The notes below the pieces were generated by a model that was not told where the DNA came from, did not search any database, and saw nothing but the letters and a program-made list of their open reading frames with translations. This document shows positions 7,086 to 7,184 of a stretch of DNA of 7,184 nucleotides, piece after piece. The translations under genes and the position numbers were made by a program. Each line of letters starts with the position of its first letter. The stretch's first letter is position 1. The stretch comes from Ignavibacteria bacterium (GTDB taxonomy: Bacteria; Bacteroidota; Ignavibacteria; Ignavibacteriales; Melioribacteraceae): positions 1 through 7,184 of the forward strand of contig QILJ01000384.1 in the NCBI GenBank assembly GCA_003233295.1. The letters run 5' to 3'.

Positions 7086-7184
7086 TCAAGCGAATGGGAA
7101 GATATATCTTTTTGTATATCTATGTTTACCGAAATTATGTTGAATTAATCTCTTTTCAACATCATTGGTCTGACCAATATAAAT
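7086..7184 (-). CDS. 3' part of a GIY-YIG family gene, early-stopped and cut by the window edge
   Basis: Leftward from the right edge the frame reads IYIGQTNDVEKRLIQHN, the YIG strand and the following helix with its catalytic-type Arg (KRL) of the GIY-YIG nuclease superfamily, as in small UvrC-like proteins of about 80-100 residues. After HRYTKRYIFPFA it stops with TGA at 7088-7086. A normal member would continue for some 35-45 residues through a Trp-containing strand and a helix with the metal-binding Glu (SEAxxxE). Neither is visible in any leftward frame back to 6960. The gene is therefore probably C-terminally truncated and may be inactive. The start lies outside the window. It converges on the DUF2971 gene. 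Confidence 0.6.
   Translation of the reverse strand: MYIGQTNDVEKRLIQHNFGKHRYTKRYIFPFA

Noticed and set aside
1..7184. CRISPR arrays, tRNA or rRNA genes, insertion-sequence ends and phage attachment sites
   Set aside because: No regularly spaced repeats, cloverleaf sequence, transposase motif or flanking inverted repeats were seen on either strand.

Overview
The window is AT-rich bacterial DNA carrying a complete two-gene type I restriction-modification (RM) system. Downstream of it lie small, broken or uncharacterised genes of the kind found in defence islands. Shine-Dalgarno-like sites (GGAG, AGGAG) precede two genes. One promoter fits the sigma-70 consensus and is followed by a near-perfect CIRCE operator, so the host probably encodes the heat-shock repressor HrcA. 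The low GC and protein style would suit an Ignavibacteria/Chlorobi-like or Firmicutes-like host. No marker gene allows a firm assignment.

Layout. Positions 1-37 hold what may be the first codons of a leftward gene that runs off the window. Positions 38-301 are an AT-rich divergent intergenic region with a candidate promoter for the RM operon. Positions 311-2815 encode HsdR, the restriction/translocase subunit. Fifteen bases later, 2831-5242 encodes one polypeptide that joins the HsdM methyltransferase to a full two-TRD HsdS specificity subunit. Positions 5243-5372 carry the promoter and CIRCE element in front of a 76-residue DUF2188 protein (5373-5603). A 14-bp tandem duplication covers that gene's stop codon. 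Next comes a 33-codon N-terminal remnant of a DUF3800 gene (5631-5732). Then comes a 382-residue protein whose last 280 or so residues are DUF2971 and whose first 99 residues I do not recognise (5757-6905). At the right edge, on the minus strand, is the end of a GIY-YIG nuclease-family gene that stops too early to have a normal C-terminus (7086-7184).

How it works together. HsdR and the HsdM-HsdS fusion should form a type I RM enzyme. The S part recognises a bipartite site, the M part methylates adenine, and HsdR translocates and cuts unmethylated DNA. The DUF2188 gene has its own promoter and, by inference, is a heat-shock gene repressed by HrcA. The remnants of DUF3800 and GIY-YIG genes point to repeated gain and decay of accessory genes at this locus.

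The most unusual observation is the CIRCE site in front of a DUF2188 gene next to an RM operon. Next are the MS fusion, with its stoichiometry problem, and the A9 tract placed exactly where the DUF2971 domain begins.
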